A stretch of 64,000 bases of DNA from an uncultured Clostridia bacterium (GTDB lineage: Bacteria; Bacillota; Clostridia; Christensenellales; CAG-138): assembly GCA_947168855.1 (NCBI GenBank), contig CAMVNO010000001.1, positions 406,828 to 470,827 on the forward strand, in the 5' to 3' direction. The translations under genes were made by a program, and so were the position numbers. Under the pieces are notes generated by a model. The model made no database searches and was not told where the DNA came from. It saw nothing but the letters and a program-made list of their open reading frames with translations. Positions 1-8,255 of the stretch are shown piece by piece. The stretch's first letter is position 1; each line of letters starts with the position of its first letter.

Positions 1-1
1 C

Positions 2-115
2 AACGGCGATATCATGGACGAAGCGCTCGGCGACTACGCAAAAAAGCTGCGCCGCGTTTTCACGGACGTCGGCAATCTGCCCTATGCCTGCCGCTTTACG
101 GAGCATCTTTCCTGA
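2..115 (+). CDS. C-terminal 37 residues of an unidentified protein (5' end outside window)
   Basis: An open frame runs from the window edge to a TGA at 113-115. It ends in the residues NLPYACRFTEHLS and is followed 9 nt later by a strong terminator, which supports a real gene end. The tail is charged and helical-looking (AKKLRRVF). I do not recognise the family from 37 residues, so no function is offered. Confidence 0.6.
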   Translation, partial: NGDIMDEALGDYAKKLRRVFTDVGNLPYACRFTEHLS

Positions 116-124
116 ACCGATATG

Positions 125-157
125 AAAACGCCGCCGGGATCTTTCCGGCGGCGTTTT
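125..157. terminator. Bidirectional intrinsic terminator
   Basis: A 13-bp perfect stem AAAACGCCGCCGG / CCGGCGGCGTTTT encloses the loop GATCTTT. It has a T-run on the + strand and an A-run that reads as a T-run on the - strand. It lies between two convergent genes and can serve both. Confidence 0.9.
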
Positions 158-169
158 GTGTGCTGCGCG

Positions 170-1264
170 TCAGTCTGCGTAAAGCAGTTCGTATTCAAAA
201 TAATCATCCTGCGAGACGCCGTTGATCTGATAGGGCCAGCCGTCCTCGTCCATCGTGAACGTGATCACGGCGGTCACACCCTCCAGCGTGCGAACCTCGG
301 CAAACCTGCGCGACTCGTGAAAACGGGTCATGTACAGGATCGTTCCGACCGGCAGGGTTGCTTCTTTGCCGTCGATCGTGCATGGCATCTCTCGCTTCAG
401 CTTCAAAAACCAGCCGTAATCGCCGAGGTGCTCTTCATAGTTTTTCAAGTCCTCTTCGCTCGGCAGGCTGACGGTAAGCCACTCATCGTCGGGCGTGAAG
501 CTCTCGCCGTGGCAGGGGCGGCTTCCGGTCTGCGTCCCGAGCAGATCGGTGCCTTCGCTGCGGTAGAGAATGCCGTCGCTCCCGAGCCCGACCGAGATGC
601 CGTCCAGCGCTTCCCCGCGAACGAACTTGCCCTTTTCGATGTGCAGCGGAATGGTGATATAGTCGTCCGATCCTGTGTCGATCGAAACGACCAGATCCGT
701 ATACGGGGTGGTCGGATCCAGGTCGATCAGCATCGCGTACATGAGATCGGCGCCGTCCTTCAGCTTGATTTTGATCTTGCCCGCCGTGATGGTCGTCCGG
801 TTCCTTTTATAATCGAGCTTGAATGAGATCTTCTCCGCCTTGCCGTCTCCGTTCAGATCGAAGGTGAACATCCGCCCTTCCTTCTTGCCCTTCGGGTTCA
901 TCTTGAACATGTTGTAGACGACCGGCAGATCGGTCTTCTTGAGCTTTTGGGTCGGTTTGTAGCTCTGCGGCGCGCCGTAAACCAGCTGCGGCATGAGTTC
1001 CGGCGTCGGCTCCGGCGTCGGCGCTTCGGTCGGTTCCGGCGTCGGCGTCTCGGTGGGTTCCGGCGTCGGTTCGGGCGTTTCCGGGGTTGCCTGTGCGCTT
1101 TCCTGCAGCGCTTCCGCTTGCGGTCGGTCCGTCGTCGTCAAAATCGCGCCCGCCGACTCCTCCGGCTGCTGTCCGATGACGTTCGGATTCTCCGGTGCGC
1201 TGCCGGCGCAGGCAACGCCCGCCGCCATCATCAAGCATAAAATGATCGCTGTCATTTTTTTCAT
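170..1264 (-). CDS. Putative lipoprotein with Pro/Glu/Thr linker and C-terminal beta-rich domain (364 aa)
   Basis: The start at 1264 was chosen because a GGAGG site lies 7-8 nt upstream. The longer open frame beyond it has no ribosome site. Residues 1-18 form a hydrophobic signal ending GVAC, so Cys19 is a plausible lipidation site, though the lipobox is not ideal. Residues of about 45-90 are a low-complexity (PTPEP)n-type linker, typical of a stalk that holds a domain away from the membrane. The globular part contains a Ca-binding-like loop (DLNGDGKAE) and a sequence pattern suggesting beta strands. A similar PT/EP linker occurs in the proteins at 40685-43207 and 43315-44418. The function is unknown. 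The gene is monocistronic, with its own promoter at 1326-1354. Confidence 0.8.
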   Translation of the reverse strand: MKKMTAIILCLMMAAGVACAGSAPENPNVIGQQPEESAGAILTTTDRPQAEALQESAQATPETPEPTPEPTETPTPEPTEAPTPEPTPELMPQLVYGAPQSYKPTQKLKKTDLPVVYNMFKMNPKGKKEGRMFTFDLNGDGKAEKISFKLDYKRNRTTITAGKIKIKLKDGADLMYAMLIDLDPTTPYTDLVVSIDTGSDDYITIPLHIEKGKFVRGEALDGISVGLGSDGILYRSEGTDLLGTQTGSRPCHGESFTPDDEWLTVSLPSEEDLKNYEEHLGDYGWFLKLKREMPCTIDGKEATLPVGTILYMTRFHESRRFAEVRTLEGVTAVITFTMDEDGWPYQINGVSQDDYFEYELLYAD

Positions 1265-1325
1265 ACCGATCCTCCGTTTCTCCCTTTCGGTACTGCCCGC
1301 CGTGCAAATGGCGCTCTTTTCGTAT

Positions 1326-1354
1326 AGTATACCATGCCGGAAACTCAAACGCAA
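1326..1354 (-). promoter_or_regulatory. SigA-type promoter of the lipoprotein gene
   Basis: On the - strand TTGCGT (1349-1354), a 17-bp spacer, then TATACT (1326-1331). It precedes the lipoprotein start at 1264 by about 60 nt. Confidence 0.7.
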
Positions 1355-1433
1355 ACGATTCGCTGCTTTCCCATATAACGGACAGGTGCTCCGGTATGCT
1401 GTTGCTGTAAGAAACAAACGGGAGGATAGAAAC

Positions 1434-1583
1434 ATGCTTGAACAGATTCGATACCGTTTTCTGATGCGGCGGCTCCAACGGGAAATTGCGCAGACGGTGC
1501 GCGGCAAGGCAGCCCCCGGACGCGCGGAAAAGATAAAAACCGCGGCGCTGACTGCTTGCAAAGCGTACGGAACTATTGTATAA
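1434..1583 (+). CDS. Small basic protein of unknown function (49 aa)
   Basis: A GGGAGG site 7-8 nt upstream of ATG 1434 drives a 49-codon frame ending TAA at 1581-1583. The product is basic and arginine-rich (MLEQIRYRFLMRRLQRE at its start) with no membrane segment or recognised motif. The stop lies 7 nt before the start of the ComEC-like gene, so translational coupling is possible. The good ribosome site argues that it is translated. Alternatively, it is a leader peptide or chance frame, because a promoter-like sequence for the next gene lies inside its 3' end. Confidence 0.5.
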   Translation: MLEQIRYRFLMRRLQREIAQTVRGKAAPGRAEKIKTAALTACKAYGTIV

Positions 1584-1584
1584 T
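1556..1584 (+). promoter_or_regulatory. SigA-type promoter placed for a leaderless transcript of the ComEC-like gene
   Basis: TTGCAA (1556-1561), 17 bp, then a perfect TATAAT (1579-1584). The gene's ATG is at 1591, exactly where transcription should start, so the mRNA would have no 5' leader. Only a weak AGG lies upstream of the ATG. Confidence 0.65.
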
Positions 1585-1590
1585 ACAGGT

Positions 1591-2523
1591 ATGAGATCGT
1601 TGCCTCGCTTCTTTGCGTTATTCCTTGCGCTGTGTCTGCTGTCGGCGCTCGTCTGTTCATGCGCGGATACGCCGGAACCGGCTGACGCAGAGAAAACCGC
1701 ATTGCGGGAAGCGCTCAACGCGGCGCGTCCGGAAACGCCTGCCGCCGGCAGTCCCTCGCTCGACGTGATTGTGATCGACGTCGGACAGGGCGACAGCATT
1801 CTGCTGATTTCGCCGGAAGGCAAAACGATGCTGGTCGACGCGGGACCCCCGGGCGCATTCGATCGCATCCGCGAAACGCTCGATGCGCATCATGTCGATT
1901 CGCTTGACGTTGTCGTCGCCACGCACCCGCACGAGGATCACATCGGCTCCATGGCGGACGTGCTGAACGCATATCCGGTCGGGACGTTCGTTACGATCCC
2001 GCCGACGCGGGAAATCCGCGCAAACGCCGTGGATGCGGCGCTCTCGGAAAACCGCTGCGCCGTCGTATACGCGGAGGGCGGAACGACATTACCGTGGGCG
2101 GAGAGCTGCACCGTGACGGTTCTGAACCCGGTGCCGGGCTATGCCGCGGAGCCGGAGGACCTCAACGACCGGTCCGTCGTTCTGCATGTGCGATACGGGG
2201 ATACCGCCATTCTTTTGACCGGCGACGCCGAAGAGCTTGCGGAAAAGCGCATGCTCGACACCTTCCCGCGATCCATGCTCCGCGCGGACGTGCTGAAGCT
2301 CGGACACCACGGCTCGTCAAGCTCAACGGGCTTCTCGTTCTTCCTCGCGGTGGACCCGGATTTTGCGGTCGCCTCCTGCGGCGCGGGCAACGATTACGGT
2401 CATCCGCACAAAGACACGCTTTCGCTGCTGTATGATACCCATACAGCGTTTTACAGCACCGATACGGACGGCACCGTGACCTTCCGGTTGGACGGCAAAA
2501 CGGTGTCCGTCGATCCATCTTGA
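1591..2523 (+). CDS. ComEC/Rec2-like metallo-beta-lactamase domain, exported lipoprotein (310 aa)
   Basis: The protein begins with a hydrophobic signal followed by CSCADTPEP, consistent with lipid anchoring. The rest is a metallo-beta-lactamase fold of the ComEC C-terminal type: DVGQGDS, LVDAG, the metal motif THPHEDHIGS, LTGDAEE and GHHGSSSSTG are all visible. The full ComEC channel domains are absent, so this is a stand-alone secreted hydrolase. Proteins of this type are thought to be nucleases or phosphodiesterases, and the substrate here is unknown. I chose ATG 1591 over an upstream TTG at 1576 because that TTG overlaps the -10 element. The downstream zinc-ribbon gene follows after 11 nt and is probably co-transcribed. 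Confidence 0.85.
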   Translation: MRSLPRFFALFLALCLLSALVCSCADTPEPADAEKTALREALNAARPETPAAGSPSLDVIVIDVGQGDSILLISPEGKTMLVDAGPPGAFDRIRETLDAHHVDSLDVVVATHPHEDHIGSMADVLNAYPVGTFVTIPPTREIRANAVDAALSENRCAVVYAEGGTTLPWAESCTVTVLNPVPGYAAEPEDLNDRSVVLHVRYGDTAILLTGDAEELAEKRMLDTFPRSMLRADVLKLGHHGSSSSTGFSFFLAVDPDFAVASCGAGNDYGHPHKDTLSLLYDTHTAFYSTDTDGTVTFRLDGKTVSVDPS

Positions 2524-2534
2524 AAGGAGTAGCC

Positions 2535-3188
2535 ATGAAAACCTGTCCCGTTTGTCAAAAAGTCCTGACCGATCAGGCAAAATTCTGTTTTTTCTGCGGC
2601 GCATCGCTGCTGAATGCCGATGCGGAACCGGCCGTTCCTGCAGTTGAACCCGATCCGGAACCGGTCGAACCCGATGCCGTCGGGTCCATGCCGACCGAGA
2701 TCCCGCTCTCGGAACAAGTTGAAGAGGAGCCGATCCTTGTGCCGGAACCGGAACCTGTACCGGAACCGGAACCCGTGCCGGAGCATGAACCCGTGCCGGA
2801 ACCCGAGCCCGTGCCGGAGGCGGAACCCGAGCCCGTGCCGGAGCCGACGCCCGTTCCCGTCCAGCCGGAAACGGTCCAGCCGGAACCGGTCCAGCCGAAG
2901 CCGGAACAGCCGATCATGCTGGCGACCGATTCCCGCTCGCTGATGACCACGCCGGGATACATCTTCACAACGATCCTGTTCCACATTCCCCTCATCGGCC
3001 TGATCTTCATGATCGTCTGGGGATGCGGAAAAACGAAAAACCTTTCCCGCAAGCGCTTCTCCCTCGCCTGCCTGATTATGCGACTCATCGGATACATCGT
3101 CGTGCTTTCCGCCGCGGTGTTCCTGCTGATCTGCTTCTCGGGCAAGTTCCCGATCCTGACCAAAGCGTTCGCGGAGTTCTTCTCCTGA
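2535..3188 (+). CDS. Zinc-ribbon membrane protein with Glu/Pro repeat linker (217 aa)
   Basis: AAAGGAG precedes ATG 2535. The N-terminus carries a four-cysteine zinc ribbon (CPVC, then CFFC at about residues 4-21). A long low-complexity stretch of PEP/EPVPE repeats follows (about residues 32-130), and the C-terminus has two hydrophobic segments that are probably transmembrane. Such zinc-ribbon/linker/TM proteins are common and poorly characterised in Clostridia. The linker-encoding DNA is itself repetitive (CCGGAACC units), so its length may vary between strains. It is co-oriented with and 11 nt downstream of the ComEC-like gene. Confidence 0.8.
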   Translation: MKTCPVCQKVLTDQAKFCFFCGASLLNADAEPAVPAVEPDPEPVEPDAVGSMPTEIPLSEQVEEEPILVPEPEPVPEPEPVPEHEPVPEPEPVPEAEPEPVPEPTPVPVQPETVQPEPVQPKPEQPIMLATDSRSLMTTPGYIFTTILFHIPLIGLIFMIVWGCGKTKNLSRKRFSLACLIMRLIGYIVVLSAAVFLLICFSGKFPILTKAFAEFFS

Positions 3189-3389
3189 GACGAGGCTGTT
3201 GCAAATGGCGGCAGACCATTTTCAGCAGATAGAGAAACAATATCCTTGTAGGTAGAATGGGCGAGAAGGTCGCCCATTCTTTTGATTATTTGCTGAAAAT
3301 CAGCCGACGTTTTCACCATTTCGCATACGTCAGTATAGCTCATGGCGAAAGCGCGGTTTCTGCCATCCATATCAACAACCTGTTGATGT
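3189..3389 (-). other. Intergenic stretch with a protein-like open frame on the - strand (possible gene remnant)
   Basis: Apart from the terminator at 3255-3283, this region has no intact gene. On the - strand a frame reads a plausible peptide, including MDGRNRAFAMSYTDVCEMV and then KTSADFQQIIKRMGDLL. It lacks a ribosome site, is closed by a stop about 30 nt upstream, and runs out into the antisense of the repeat linker. It looks like a fragment of a lost gene. I do not recognise the family. Confidence 0.3.
3255..3283 (+). terminator. Intrinsic terminator after the zinc-ribbon gene
   Basis: A perfect 10-bp stem GAATGGGCGA / TCGCCCATTC with loop GAAGG is followed by TTTT. It lies 67 nt past the zinc-ribbon stop. 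Confidence 0.7.
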
Positions 3390-3414
3390 GCCGCATAAAT
3401 TGCGGCTCTTTTTT
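3390..3414 (+). terminator. Short intrinsic terminator-like hairpin
   Basis: GCCGCA / TGCGGC with loop TAAAT is followed by TCTTTTTT. It sits just upstream of the BspA promoter and may insulate it. Confidence 0.5.
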
Positions 3415-3415
3415 A

Positions 3416-3444
3416 TTGCACTCCGATCATTCGTATGATATAAT
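3416..3444 (+). promoter_or_regulatory. SigA-type promoter of the BspA-like gene
   Basis: TTGCAC (3416-3421), 17 bp, then TATAAT (3439-3444). GGAGAGG precedes the ATG at 3474. Confidence 0.75.
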
Positions 3445-3473
3445 ATTTGTAAGAAATTCTCGGAGAGGAACCT

Positions 3474-6400
3474 ATGAAAAAACGGTATTGGCTCGCGATC
3501 CTTTGCGCCATATTGGCGCTCGCTCTGACCGTTGCGGCGGCGTCCGCCGACACGGGCGACGACTATAAAAAAATGACCGACGCGTCAGGTCTGCACGACG
3601 GCGATAAAGTCATTTTCGTCAGCGACGACGGCAATAACTATCAGGCGATGGCGACAGACTTTTCCGGCGTACAGGTAACCGTTACGGATAACCTGATCAC
3701 CGAGCAGGACGGCATGCTGCCGCTGACGCTTTCCGAAACGGACGGCGGTTGGATCTTTGCCGCGGACGGCGGATATCTTGCGGTCATTGAAGGCGCGCTT
3801 ACCGTCGTTCCAGATCAAGAGGACGCGGCGACGTGGTCCGTCTCGATCGCTTCCAACGGCGTTGCGACGATCTCCTGCGCAACCGGAAATCTGATCTTTG
3901 CCGAGCAGGACGGCGCCTATCGCTTCTTCTGCGGGGAAAGCGGAAACGAGATCGCTATCTTTAATTCGACGTTTGAAGCGGAACAGCATGCGTTCGGCGA
4001 CGGTCTTTGGTGGTCGTTCAGTAACGGCAAGCTGACGATCGGCGGCAGCGGAGATATGCCGGACTTCTCATCATCTTCTGATCAACCGTGGGCGTCTCTT
4101 CGCAACAAAATAGCCAAACTCAAGATTCAAGATGGCGTGACAAGTATCGGTAATTGGGCGTTTTACTACTGCACGGGGCTTTCGGAGATCACGATCCCGG
4201 ACGGAGTGACAAGCATCGGTTCGTATGCGCTTTACCACTGTACAGGGGTATCGGAGATCACGATCCCGGACAATGTAACCAGCATCGGCAGCAGTGCATT
4301 TGCCGAAAACCAGGGGCTGACGTCAGTTACGATCGGTAAAGACGTGATAAGCATGGGCAAGGATGCGTTCAGAAACTGCACGGGGCTGACGTCAGTTACG
4401 ATCGGCAACGGCGTGACAAGCATCGGAGAGTATGCGTTCTTTTCCTGTACGGGACTTCAGTCGATCACAATCCCGGACAGCGTGACAAGCATCGGAAAAA
4501 GTGCGTTTGAATGCTGTTCAAGGCTGCAGTCAATTACGATCGGTAATGGGGTGACAAGTATCGGGAGCCGTGCGTTTGATAGTACAGGATGGTGGAGCGA
4601 GCAAAGCGACGGGCCGGTTTATCTCGACTGTATCTTATTAGGCGTAAAAACAACATGCGGTCAAATCATCCGAATCCAGGACGGTACAAGACTGATTGCA
4701 GACGGTGCTTTTTCCCAAAAAACACAGATCACAAAGGTCACGATTCCGGACAGTGTGACGATCATCGGTAAATACGCATTTTCCGGCTGCACAGGACTTC
4801 AGTCGATCACGATCCCGGACAGCGTGACAAGCATCGACGATTACACGTTTTACATCTGCACAGGATTGGAGACTGTGACTATCCCGGACAGCGTGACAAG
4901 CATCGGCTGCAGCGCGTTTTACGGTTGCACAGGATTTCAGTCGATTATAATCCCAGACAACGTGGCAAGCATCGACAGCTCCGCATTTTCCGGTTGTACG
5001 GGGCTTCGGTCGATTACGATGCCATGCAGCGCAAGCATCGACGAATATGCATTTTATAACTGCACAGCGATTACAAGCGTACATCTGACGGAAGGCACGG
5101 GGATAATGCCTTCACATAGCTACGAGAATAATCCGTGGTATAGCTCTCGGGACAACACGTTGACAATAACGTTGGACGAGGGCATTCAGAACATCAGCAA
5201 CTATGCATTTTGCGATTGTACGGGACTGACGTCGATCACGATTCCGGATAGCGTGACAACCATCGGCGATGGAGTATTTTCGAGCTGCACAGGGCTGACA
5301 GAAATCACGATCCCAAACAGAGTGACAAGCATCGGCAGTTCCACGTTTTACGGCTGCACAGGGCTGACAGAAATCACGATCCCAAACAGAGTGACAAGCA
5401 TCGGCAGTTCCACGTTTTACGGCTGCACGGGTCTGACGCAAATCACGATCCCGGACGGAGTGACAAGCATCGGTTCATATGCGTTTTACCACTGCACAGG
5501 GCTTAATGAGATCGCGATCCCGGACAGCGTGACAAGCATCGGGTATGGCGCGTTTTCCGGCTGCACGGGGCTTAATGAGATTACGATCCCTGACGGCGTG
5601 ACAAGCATCGGTGAGTACGCGTTCTCCGACTGTACGGGATTAACATCGCTCACAATGCCCTGTAGTGCAGGCATCGGAAACTATGCGTTCCAAGGATGCA
5701 CGTCAATCACCAATGTGGTTCTGACCGAAGGCACAGGAACAATGGTGGATTACACGGCCAACAATTATTTCGAATATCGTAATACGCCATGGTATATCTC
5801 TCGCAACAACACGTTGACGATCACGCTGGAGGAGGGCATTCAGAATATCTCCTATCAGGCATTCCGAGAAATCACGGGAGAGGTTTCTATCACAATTCCG
5901 GACTCTGTGACAAGCATAGCCGATCATGCGTTTTACAGCTGCACCGGTCTTCGCTCGATCACGATCCCGGACAGCGTGACAAGCATTGAAGGGTTTACGT
6001 TTTATGAATGCACGGGACTCGAATCGGTTACAATCGGCAGCGGTGTCACAAGCATCGGTAATTCGGCGTTTAGTGGATGTACAGCGCTGACGGAGATCAC
6101 GATTCCGGACAGCGTGACAAGCCTCGACTATTCTGTGTTTTACAACTGCACGGGGCTGCAGTCGGTCACGATACCGTGCGTCGAAAATTTACGTTCCTCT
6201 GCCTTTTACGGCTGTACAGCAATCACCGACGTTCATCTGACCGAAGGCACAGGAATCATACCGGACAACTGGCCGCTGTTCAACGATATAAAATCGAATA
6301 CGCTGACAGTTACGATGGATGAAGGAATCGAGAGCATCGGTAAATACGCATTTAGCCGCTGCACGGGGCTTCAATTGATCAAACTCCCGAACAGCATGAC

Positions 6401-7763
6401 AAGCATCGGTGAATATGCATTTTCCGGCTGTACAGGACTGGAGTCGATCTCGTTCGGCAATGGTTCGATCAGCTTGGATCGCTATGCTTTTTTAAATTGT
6501 ACGGCACTGACGTCGATTGCATTTCAGGGCAATACAAACTTAGGAGACAGAGCGTTTTACAATTGTACGGGGTTGTCGTCGATTGCATTTCAGGGCGACA
6601 CTAACATCGGAGAATCTGCGTTTTACGGCTGTACAGAGCTGGAGTCGATCTCGTTCGGCAATGGCGCAATCACCATTGACAACTATGCGTTTAGCAGCTG
6701 TACAGGACTATCGGAGATCATAATCTCGGATGGCGTGACAAGAATTGGTGAAGGTGCGTTTTACAACTGCACGGGGCTGAAATCCGTCACACTCCCGAAC
6801 AGCAAGATGAACGTTGACGGATTCGCGTTCTATGGTTGTTCCGCGTTGACAGACGTTTACTATATCGGAACGCCGACGGACAGGGATAACAATCTGACGA
6901 TAGAAGAATCCAGCAACGGTCCGCTGCTGAACGCGACATGGCACTATGAACTGGCGTTTACCACGCAGCCGAAATCGGTGACGGTGGCAAACGGCAAGAC
7001 CGCGACCTTCAAGGTCGTCGCAAAGGGCGGCACTGTCAGCTATCAGTGGTATTACTCGAAGGACAACGGCGCGAAGTGGACCAAGATGAGCGGAAAGACA
7101 AGCGCGAGCCTTTCCGTCAAGGCAAGCACGACCACGAACGGCTATCTGTACCGCTGCGTTGCCAAGAACGCCAAGTATACCGAAACGTCGAAGAACGCAA
7201 AGCTGACGGTTTCCGGCGTCAAGCCGAAGATCGTCGTGCAGCCGAAGGCGGCGACCGTCGCGTCCGGCAAGTCCAGCACCTTCAAGGTGGTCGCCGCAGG
7301 CTCCGGGCTCAAGTACCAGTGGTATTATTCGAAGGACAACGGGACCAAGTGGACGAAGATGAGCGGAAAGACGAGCGCAAGTCTCTCGGTTAAGGGAAGC
7401 GCCACTACGAACGGGTATCTGTACCGCTGTAAGATCACGAACACAAAGGGCAGTGTGACCTCGAAGAGCGTCAAGCTGACCGTTTCCGGCGTGAAGCCGA
7501 AGATCGTGGTGCAGCCGACGGCGGCGACGGTCAAGTCCGGCAAGACGGCGAAATTCACGGTCGTTGCGGCGGGCACGGAGCTCAAGTACCAGTGGTATTA
7601 CTCGAAGAACGCCGGCAAGACGTGGACGAAGATGAGCGGCAAGACCGCGGCGACCTTGTCCGTGAAAGGCAGCAAGACCAACAACGGGTATCTGTACCGC
7701 TGCGTCGTCAAAAACACCAAGGGCAGCGTGACCAGTAAGAACGCGAAGCTGACGGTAAAGTAA
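3474..7763 (+). CDS. BspA-type leucine-rich-repeat surface protein with three Ig-like domains (1429 aa)
   Basis: A signal peptide (about residues 1-25, ending ASA) is followed by a region of about 140 residues with no repeats. Some 40 Treponema-type BspA leucine-rich repeats of 23 residues follow (about 200-1120; consensus ITIPDSVTSIGxxAFxxCTGL). Three tandem Ig-like domains of about 85-95 residues end the protein (from about 1160; YQWYYSKDNGxKWTKMSGKT in each). BspA-family proteins of oral and gut bacteria bind host matrix or other cells, which makes adhesion a likely role. No LPxTG or SLH anchor is visible, so cell-surface attachment is unexplained. Two adjacent repeat units are identical at the DNA level (5285-5422). 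The repeat region looks more AT-rich than its neighbours. The gene is monocistronic, with promoter and terminator visible. Confidence 0.95.
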   Translation: MKKRYWLAILCAILALALTVAAASADTGDDYKKMTDASGLHDGDKVIFVSDDGNNYQAMATDFSGVQVTVTDNLITEQDGMLPLTLSETDGGWIFAADGGYLAVIEGALTVVPDQEDAATWSVSIASNGVATISCATGNLIFAEQDGAYRFFCGESGNEIAIFNSTFEAEQHAFGDGLWWSFSNGKLTIGGSGDMPDFSSSSDQPWASLRNKIAKLKIQDGVTSIGNWAFYYCTGLSEITIPDGVTSIGSYALYHCTGVSEITIPDNVTSIGSSAFAENQGLTSVTIGKDVISMGKDAFRNCTGLTSVTIGNGVTSIGEYAFFSCTGLQSITIPDSVTSIGKSAFECCSRLQSITIGNGVTSIGSRAFDSTGWWSEQSDGPVYLDCILLGVKTTCGQIIRIQDGTRLIADGAFSQKTQITKVTIPDSVTIIGKYAFSGCTGLQSITIPDSVTSIDDYTFYICTGLETVTIPDSVTSIGCSAFYGCTGFQSIIIPDNVASIDSSAFSGCTGLRSITMPCSASIDEYAFYNCTAITSVHLTEGTGIMPSHSYENNPWYSSRDNTLTITLDEGIQNISNYAFCDCTGLTSITIPDSVTTIGDGVFSSCTGLTEITIPNRVTSIGSSTFYGCTGLTEITIPNRVTSIGSSTFYGCTGLTQITIPDGVTSIGSYAFYHCTGLNEIAIPDSVTSIGYGAFSGCTGLNEITIPDGVTSIGEYAFSDCTGLTSLTMPCSAGIGNYAFQGCTSITNVVLTEGTGTMVDYTANNYFEYRNTPWYISRNNTLTITLEEGIQNISYQAFREITGEVSITIPDSVTSIADHAFYSCTGLRSITIPDSVTSIEGFTFYECTGLESVTIGSGVTSIGNSAFSGCTALTEITIPDSVTSLDYSVFYNCTGLQSVTIPCVENLRSSAFYGCTAITDVHLTEGTGIIPDNWPLFNDIKSNTLTVTMDEGIESIGKYAFSRCTGLQLIKLPNSMTSIGEYAFSGCTGLESISFGNGSISLDRYAFLNCTALTSIAFQGNTNLGDRAFYNCTGLSSIAFQGDTNIGESAFYGCTELESISFGNGAITIDNYAFSSCTGLSEIIISDGVTRIGEGAFYNCTGLKSVTLPNSKMNVDGFAFYGCSALTDVYYIGTPTDRDNNLTIEESSNGPLLNATWHYELAFTTQPKSVTVANGKTATFKVVAKGGTVSYQWYYSKDNGAKWTKMSGKTSASLSVKASTTTNGYLYRCVAKNAKYTETSKNAKLTVSGVKPKIVVQPKAATVASGKSSTFKVVAAGSGLKYQWYYSKDNGTKWTKMSGKTSASLSVKGSATTNGYLYRCKITNTKGSVTSKSVKLTVSGVKPKIVVQPTAATVKSGKTAKFTVVAAGTELKYQWYYSKNAGKTWTKMSGKTAATLSVKGSKTNNGYLYRCVVKNTKGSVTSKNAKLTVK
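5285..5422 (+). repeat. Exact 69-bp tandem duplication within the leucine-rich-repeat region
   Basis: Units 5285-5353 and 5354-5422 are identical. Each encodes one 23-residue repeat (core LTEITIPNRVTSIGSSTFYG). All other repeat units have diverged in DNA sequence, so this copy is recent. Confidence 0.9.
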
Positions 7764-7779
7764 GCTTCGAAAGACAGCA

Positions 7780-7807
7780 AAAGAGACGGGCAAAAACCCG
7801 TCTCTTT
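7780..7807. terminator. Bidirectional intrinsic terminator between the BspA gene and rplL
   Basis: Stem AAAGAGACGGG / CCCGTCTCTTT with loop CAAAAA. It separates two convergent genes. Confidence 0.9.
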
Positions 7808-7821
7808 GTGTTTTGGCTGAA

Positions 7822-8190
7822 TTACTTGATTTCGCAGGTTGCGCCGACTGCCTTGAACGCTTCGACGATCTTCTCTGCGTCTTCCTTGGAGATGCCTTCC
7901 TTGACAGCCTTGGGCGCGTTGTCGACGACGTCCTTTGCTTCCTTGAGGCCGAGACCGGTCTGCTCGCGGACGACCTTGATGACCTTGATCTTCTCCGGTC
8001 CGATGTCCTTCAGGATGACGTCGAACTCGGTCTTCTCTTCAACTTCTTCAGCTGCGGCGACGGGGCCTGCGACTGCGACTGCGGTTGCTGCTGCGGAAAC
8101 GCCGAACTCCTCTTCAAGAGCCTTAACGAGTTCGTGGAGTTCCAAAACGGACATTGCCTTGATATCGGCGATCAGTTGTTCCTTATTCAT
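7822..8190 (-). CDS. rplL: 50S ribosomal protein L7/L12 (122 aa)
   Basis: The N-terminal dimerisation segment ([18 protein letters not shown]), an alanine/valine hinge at about residues 35-50 and the conserved C-terminal domain ([20 protein letters not shown]) are all present at normal length. This stalk protein recruits translational GTPases to the ribosome. It lies 65 nt downstream of rplJ in the usual order, with a GGAGA site before its ATG. Confidence 0.98.
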   Translation of the reverse strand: MNKEQLIADIKAMSVLELHELVKALEEEFGVSAAATAVAVAGPVAAAEEVEEKTEFDVILKDIGPEKIKVIKVVREQTGLGLKEAKDVVDNAPKAVKEGISKEDAEKIVEAFKAVGATCEIK

Positions 8191-8255
8191 GATATTTCTC
8201 CTTTAAAATTTTGATTTTTGATGTTTGTGTCGGTACGGCTATGCCGTTTCGGTCG

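Noticed and set aside
1576..1590. TTG start for the ComEC-like protein
   Set aside because: This TTG overlaps the TATAAT element and has no Shine-Dalgarno site. ATG 1591 directly precedes the signal peptide.
2573..3370. 265-codon - strand frame opposite the zinc-ribbon gene
   Set aside because: Most of it is the Gly/Ser antisense of the Glu/Pro linker. Only the first 60 codons look protein-like, and these are reported as a possible remnant.
4140..6860. Possible DNA satellite or CRISPR-like repeats
   Set aside because: The 69-bp periodicity follows the 23-residue leucine-rich-repeat codons of one long open frame, so it is a protein repeat.
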